Part shown: positions 60,233 through 64,000 of the stretch, piece by piece | Layout of the letters: each line of letters starts with the position of its first letter | How positions within the stretch are numbered: position 1 is the stretch's first letter | Assembly (NCBI GenBank): GCA_963797115.1 | Contig: CAWCOH010000004.1 | Span: 1-64,000, forward strand | Reading direction: 5' to 3' | DNA from: AP-15 sp963797115 | GTDB taxonomy: Bacteria > Pseudomonadota > Alphaproteobacteria > ATCC43930 > CGMCC-115725 | DNA length: 64,000 bases | Translations under genes and position numbers: made by a program | Notes under the pieces: generated by a model | Databases searched by the model: none | What the model saw: only the letters and a program-made list of their open reading frames with translations | What the model was told of the DNA's origin: nothing

Positions 60233-62317
60233 GTGAGCGGTCCGGTCGTGCCGATCCCTAACCCCGACCGGCGGCCGACGCTGGCAGCACCCGACGACGA
60301 CCCCTATCTCTGGCTCGAAGAGATCGAGGGTGAGCGGGCGCTCGCCTGGGTCGAGGCACGGAATGCCGCGACCCTGGCGCGTTTCGGTGACGCGCGCTTC
60401 GCCGCCGATCGCGACACGCTCGCGGCGATCTTCGACCGGCCCGACAACATCCCGATCATCGCTCGGCGCGGTCCGCGGGTCTTCAATTTCTGGAAAGATG
60501 CAACCCATCCGCGCGGCCTGTGGCGGGCGACGACGCTCGACAGCTACCGCAGCGACCAGCCCAAGTGGGAAATCCTGCTCGACCTCGACGCGCTGGCGGT
60601 GCGGGAGGGCGAAGACTGGACGTGGAGCGGGGCTTCGACGCTCCCCGGCGGCCACGACCGCGCCATTCTGATGCTGTCGCGCGGCGGCGCTGATGCGGTG
60701 GTGCTGCGCGAATTCGACCTGCCCTCGCACGATTTCGTCGCCGGCGGCTTCACCTTGCCGGAAGCCAAGGGCGGTGCAGCCTGGCTCGATCGCGACACCC
60801 TGCTGCTGTCCTCGGCCTTGGGCGAGGGCATGGCCACCCACTCCGGCTATGCGCGTACCGTGCGATCGTGGCGCCGGGGGAGCGACCCGCTCGCCGCCCC
60901 GGTGATTTTCGAGACGCGGCCGGAATGCATGGCGGTCTGGGCCGATGTCGACCGAGAAACCGTGGATGAGCGGATCGAATTTGTCGAGCGGCTCGGCTTT
61001 TTCGATGCCGTTGTCTGGATCGGCGACGGCAGCGGGCCGAAGACTCGGATCGACGTTCCGACCGATGCGTCGGTCGAATGGCATCGCGGCTGGCTCGCGG
61101 TCAAGCGGCGGACGCCGTGGGCGGTCGGCGGCGAGACCTATCCGGGCGATACCGTTCTCGGAATTTCGTTCGACGCTTTCCTCGCCGGAGACCGCCGTTT
61201 CACCAAGTTGTTCGAGCCGGCCGAGCGCCGTGCATTGCAGGGCTTCTTCTGGTCCGGCGGCCGGCTGGTCTTGTCGATCCTCGACGATCTGAAGCCAATG
61301 TTCGAGGTGCTGACCCCTTCCGCTGCCGGATGGCCGCGCGAGCGTGTTGCCGGCCTCCCGGATATCGGGGTCGCCCATGTCTGGCCGCTCGACACCCGCA
61401 CGGAGGAGTCGACCGGCGACCTACTGGCGAGCGCGCAAGACCCGCTGACGCCGCCCTCGCTGTTTCTGATCCCGCCGCTCGCGGCACCGCAGCTGTTGAA
61501 GCGCGGGCCGCAAGCCTTCAACCCGGCCGGCCTCGTCGTCACCCGCCACGAGGCGGTCTCGGAGGACGGCACCCGCATCCCCTATGTCCAGGTTGGGCCG
61601 CCCGGCGAAACTGGCGAGGCGCCGGTCCATCTGTCGGGCTATGGCGGGTTCGGCATCTCGCAGCTGCCCTATTACAATTCCGCGCTCGGCAAGCTGTGGC
61701 TCGAACGCGGCGGCACGGGGGTCGTCGCCAATATCCGCGGCGGCGGCGAGTTTGGCACCGCCTGGCACGACGCGGGGCGAAGGGAAAAGAAGCGCCCTTC
61801 GCACGATGATTTCGCCGCCGTCGCCGCCGACCTCGTGCGCCGGGGTGTGACCCGCCCCGGGCGCATCGCCGCCGAGGGCGGGTCGAACGGCGGAATTCTG
61901 ATCACAAACATGCTGACCCGATATCCCGAGCGCTTCGGCGCGCTCTTCTGCACGATCCCGCTGATCGACATGCGGCGCTACGCGAAACTCCACGCGGGTG
62001 CCAGCTGGGTCGCCGAATACGGTGACCCGGACGATCCGGCGGATTGGGAATTTCTCAGCCAAATCTCGGCCTATCACACCGCAGTCCCGGGCCGCGCTTA
62101 TCCGCCGATCCTGATCGCGACGAGCCGGCGCGACGATCGCGTGCACCCCGGCCACGCCCGCAAAATGGCGGCAAAGTTGCAGGCGATGGGTTGCGAGGCC
62201 TACTTTTACGAGCCCGCAGCAGGCGGGCATGGCTACGGCAAGGACAACAGCGAGCGCGCCGCCTTTACCGCACTCGGCTACAACTTTATGCGCTGCGCTA
62301 TCGGCTGGAACGTGTGA
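60233..62317 (+). CDS. Prolyl oligopeptidase family serine peptidase (S9)
   Basis: A 694-aa peptidase. The N-terminal part is a seven-bladed propeller (residues ~60-400). The C-terminal alpha/beta-hydrolase has the nucleophile Ser in AAEGGSNGGILITNMLTRYP, the Asp in RRDDRVHPGHARKM, and the His in EPAAGGHGYGKDNSER. It would cut short peptides after proline or a related residue in the cytoplasm; no signal peptide is seen. The start is a GTG at 60233 (MSGPVVPIPNPDRRPT); no ATG is near. It is 15 bp from the next gene, so they may be cotranscribed. Confidence 0.88.
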   Translation: MSGPVVPIPNPDRRPTLAAPDDDPYLWLEEIEGERALAWVEARNAATLARFGDARFAADRDTLAAIFDRPDNIPIIARRGPRVFNFWKDATHPRGLWRATTLDSYRSDQPKWEILLDLDALAVREGEDWTWSGASTLPGGHDRAILMLSRGGADAVVLREFDLPSHDFVAGGFTLPEAKGGAAWLDRDTLLLSSALGEGMATHSGYARTVRSWRRGSDPLAAPVIFETRPECMAVWADVDRETVDERIEFVERLGFFDAVVWIGDGSGPKTRIDVPTDASVEWHRGWLAVKRRTPWAVGGETYPGDTVLGISFDAFLAGDRRFTKLFEPAERRALQGFFWSGGRLVLSILDDLKPMFEVLTPSAAGWPRERVAGLPDIGVAHVWPLDTRTEESTGDLLASAQDPLTPPSLFLIPPLAAPQLLKRGPQAFNPAGLVVTRHEAVSEDGTRIPYVQVGPPGETGEAPVHLSGYGGFGISQLPYYNSALGKLWLERGGTGVVANIRGGGEFGTAWHDAGRREKKRPSHDDFAAVAADLVRRGVTRPGRIAAEGGSNGGILITNMLTRYPERFGALFCTIPLIDMRRYAKLHAGASWVAEYGDPDDPADWEFLSQISAYHTAVPGRAYPPILIATSRRDDRVHPGHARKMAAKLQAMGCEAYFYEPAAGGHGYGKDNSERAAFTALGYNFMRCAIGWNV

Positions 62318-62332
62318 TCTCGGGAGGTTGGG

Positions 62333-63535
62333 ATGAAGTTCGGCATATTCTACGAGCTGCAATTGCCGCGCCCCTGGGAGCCGCACAGCGAATTCCAGCT
62401 CTACCAGAACGCGCTCGATCAGGTGGAGCTGGCCGACCGGCTCGGCTACGACTTTGCCTGGGAGGTCGAGCACCACTTCCTCGAAGAATATTCGCACTCC
62501 CCGGCCCCTGAGGTGTTTCTCGCGGCGGCGAGCCAGCGCACAAGGCAGATCCGCCTCGCGCACGGCATCATGCAATTGACGACGGTCCATCCCGCCCGCG
62601 TCGCCGAGCGGGTTGCGGCACTCGACCTGGTCAGCCGCGGCCGCGTCGAATTCGGCATGGGCGAGAGTGCGAGCATCACCGAGCTCGAACCGTTCGACCG
62701 CAATTTCGAAGAAAAACGCGCAGTGTGGGAAGACGCGGTGCGCGCGGTCATTCCGATGTTCCGGGACGGCGGCTGCGAATACCACGGGACCTATTTCGAT
62801 TTCCCGCTGCGCAATGTCGTGCCGAAGCCGCTGCAGAAACCGCACCCGCCGCTATGGGTCGCCTGCTCCGCACTCGACACGATCGAGATGGCCGGGCGCC
62901 GCGGCCTGGGGGCGCTGGCGTTCCAGTTCCTCAGCGCCGACGCCGCGCATGCCTGGGTGCACGCCTATTACAATTCCTTCACCAAGCGTCTCGATAAGCT
63001 GACCGACTATGTGACCAACCCCAACATCGCGCTGACCAGCTACTTCATGTGCGCCGAGACCGACGAGGAGGCGCGGCGCCGCGCCGACGGCATCCCGTTC
63101 TTTCAGTTTGCGCTGCGCTTTTACGGGCTGAGCCCGAACCGCAAACGGCCGGAGCCCGGCACGGTCAATTTGTGGGACGAGTACGAGAAGTGGAAGCGCG
63201 AGAACCCCGATGGGCTCGCCCGCGCGCTCTCCGGCGGGCTGATCGGCTCGCCCGAGACGCTGCGGCGCAAGCTGCGGCGCTTCGAGACCTCGCATATCGA
63301 CCAGGTCATTTTCTTGAACCAGGCCGGCAAGAACACCCACGCGCACATCTGCGAGAGCCTCGAGCTCTTCGCCCGCGAGGTGATGCCTGAGTTCCACGCC
63401 CGCATCCCCCAGCAGGAGGCCTGGAAACGCCAGGTGCTGGCCCGCGAGATCGAGCTCGAGGAGATCGACACCGCCCCCTTCCGCGACCGCTACGGCCCCA
63501 ATTCGGTGCAGGTCCGCGCGCAGGCGGCGGAATAA
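62333..63535 (+). CDS. LLM-class flavin-dependent oxidoreductase (luciferase-like)
   Basis: A 400-aa single-domain luciferase-like oxidoreductase: MKFGIFYELQLPRPWEPHSE, YDFAWEVEHHFLEEYSHSPA, IRLAHGIMQLTTVHPARVAE and SRGRVEFGMGESASITELEP. The extended C-terminus (EPGTVNLWDEYEKWKREN) resembles the larger alkanal-type group. It would use FMN and oxygen or F420-like chemistry; the cofactor cannot be fixed. It is close behind the peptidase gene. The ATG at 62333 follows a GGGAGG ribosome-binding site. Confidence 0.85.
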   Translation: MKFGIFYELQLPRPWEPHSEFQLYQNALDQVELADRLGYDFAWEVEHHFLEEYSHSPAPEVFLAAASQRTRQIRLAHGIMQLTTVHPARVAERVAALDLVSRGRVEFGMGESASITELEPFDRNFEEKRAVWEDAVRAVIPMFRDGGCEYHGTYFDFPLRNVVPKPLQKPHPPLWVACSALDTIEMAGRRGLGALAFQFLSADAAHAWVHAYYNSFTKRLDKLTDYVTNPNIALTSYFMCAETDEEARRRADGIPFFQFALRFYGLSPNRKRPEPGTVNLWDEYEKWKRENPDGLARALSGGLIGSPETLRRKLRRFETSHIDQVIFLNQAGKNTHAHICESLELFAREVMPEFHARIPQQEAWKRQVLAREIELEEIDTAPFRDRYGPNSVQVRAQAAE

Positions 63536-63623
63536 TCCTTCCTCCAATAAGAGTGGAATCGATCTTAGGGGTTCCGCTCTGGCTCAGGTCAATATCGCGG
63601 CAAAGTTGCCGTGAGCCCTGTTT

Positions 63624-64000
63624 ATGAGCTCTACTCTCTCGTTCCTGTACGCTGTTGGCTCAAATTGGGGGGCGCTCGTCACTGGCGGTGTCCTCATAGG
63701 AATACTCGGTGTTTTCGAGCGATGGCGTAATCGACCGCTATCTTGGAGAGCCTATCGCTGGATCGCCGCAGGGGCAGTGTTCGTCGCTTGTTATTTCGCG
63801 TGGTTGGCTGAGCATGATGCGCGTTTTTCAGCCGAGCATGATTTGAGGGTATCGCAGGATAAGCTAACTCATCAACAATTGGACAACCAAAAGTTGGCCC
63901 AGCTCCAATCTCTTTATGCAGAAGTCGGACCGATCATCGAAGCGAATCTGCCAAAGGATATCTCTACGGAGGATTTCGAGAAATGGGCTGCGGCTGCACA
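63624..64000 (+). CDS. Membrane protein of unknown function, partial (runs off the window)
   Basis: The frame opens with ATG at 63624 (MSSTLSFLYAVGSNWGALVT) and is open to the last base. It has two hydrophobic segments (about residues 15-29, and 48-61: WIAAGAVFVACYFAWLAEHD) and then a charged helical region (DKLTHQQLDNQKLAQLQSLY). It is AT-richer than its neighbours, using TTA-, AAT- and ATA-type codons more often, which hints at different origin. No family was recognised. Confidence 0.6.
   Translation, partial: MSSTLSFLYAVGSNWGALVTGGVLIGILGVFERWRNRPLSWRAYRWIAAGAVFVACYFAWLAEHDARFSAEHDLRVSQDKLTHQQLDNQKLAQLQSLYAEVGPIIEANLPKDISTEDFEKWAAAA

Noticed and set aside
61421..62845. A 474-aa minus-strand open frame across the peptidase/LLM boundary
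   Set aside because: It spans two well-supported genes on the other strand and has no motif.

Overview
The window is GC-rich double-stranded DNA, most likely from an alphaproteobacterium. This is inferred from the mix of an exosortase A (XrtA) exopolysaccharide locus, a hopanoid-type MlaC/HpnM protein, a class III cyclase fused to TolB-like and TPR regions, xanthine-dehydrogenase-type oxidoreductases and many degradative enzymes. No rRNA or tRNA gene was seen, so the genus is not assignable.

Layout. (a) 1-4482 is a mobile-element patch: the 3' part of a group II intron (+ strand), a decayed IS1380-type transposase, and a second, full-length group II intron on the minus strand with a frameshifted reverse transcriptase. 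(b) 4623-5429 is a uronate-dehydrogenase-like gene. (c) 5820-18084 is a nearly complete XrtA/PEP-CTERM exopolysaccharide locus: outer-membrane export lipoprotein, chain-length determinant, tyrosine autokinase, outer-membrane beta-barrel, ExeA-like ATPase, polysaccharide deacetylase, FemAB-like protein, exosortase A with EpsI domain, a second deacetylase and a glycosyltransferase. A frameshifted PEP-CTERM protein, the type of substrate exosortase A handles, lies at 40847-41577. (d) 18090-23250 holds small-molecule metabolism genes (VOC protein, enoyl-CoA hydratase, MFS transporter, NHL-repeat protein, amidohydrolase). (e) 23729-29941 is the most interesting stretch: a CapP/CapH regulatory pair diverges from the first part of a CBASS nucleotidyltransferase, and 4.2 kb later the last ~118 codons of a SAVED-domain effector appear. 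Between them is a 5'-truncated group II intron, itself split inside its reverse transcriptase by a three-gene serine-recombinase unit with a shared TT at both junctions. (f) 30544-32390 holds a DUF4242 protein, a receiver-domain protein and a TauD-type dioxygenase. (g) 32626-35932 is an IS110-type transposase gene split by an IS21-type element with a perfect ACGA target duplication. (h) 36172-48305 is mixed: a two-component flavin monooxygenase pair, HpnM, DUF805, a small lipoprotein, an adenylate-cyclase-type regulator, a HigBA toxin-antitoxin pair, a secreted beta-helix protein and three copies or fragments of a MoaD/ThiS-like gene. (i) 48327-54371 is a molybdenum hydroxylase operon with two tandem large subunits. 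(j) 54555-63535 holds DUF5996, thioesterase, acyl-CoA synthetase, a frameshifted N-acyl-D-amino-acid deacylase, a prolyl-oligopeptidase-family peptidase and a luciferase-like oxidoreductase. An AT-richer membrane protein runs off the right edge.

The picture is of a metabolically broad, polysaccharide-secreting bacterium whose accessory DNA is turning over fast: no group II intron copy here has an intact reverse transcriptase, an antiphage operon has lost its core, and elements sit nested inside elements. All family assignments come from reading the translations; no database search was possible.
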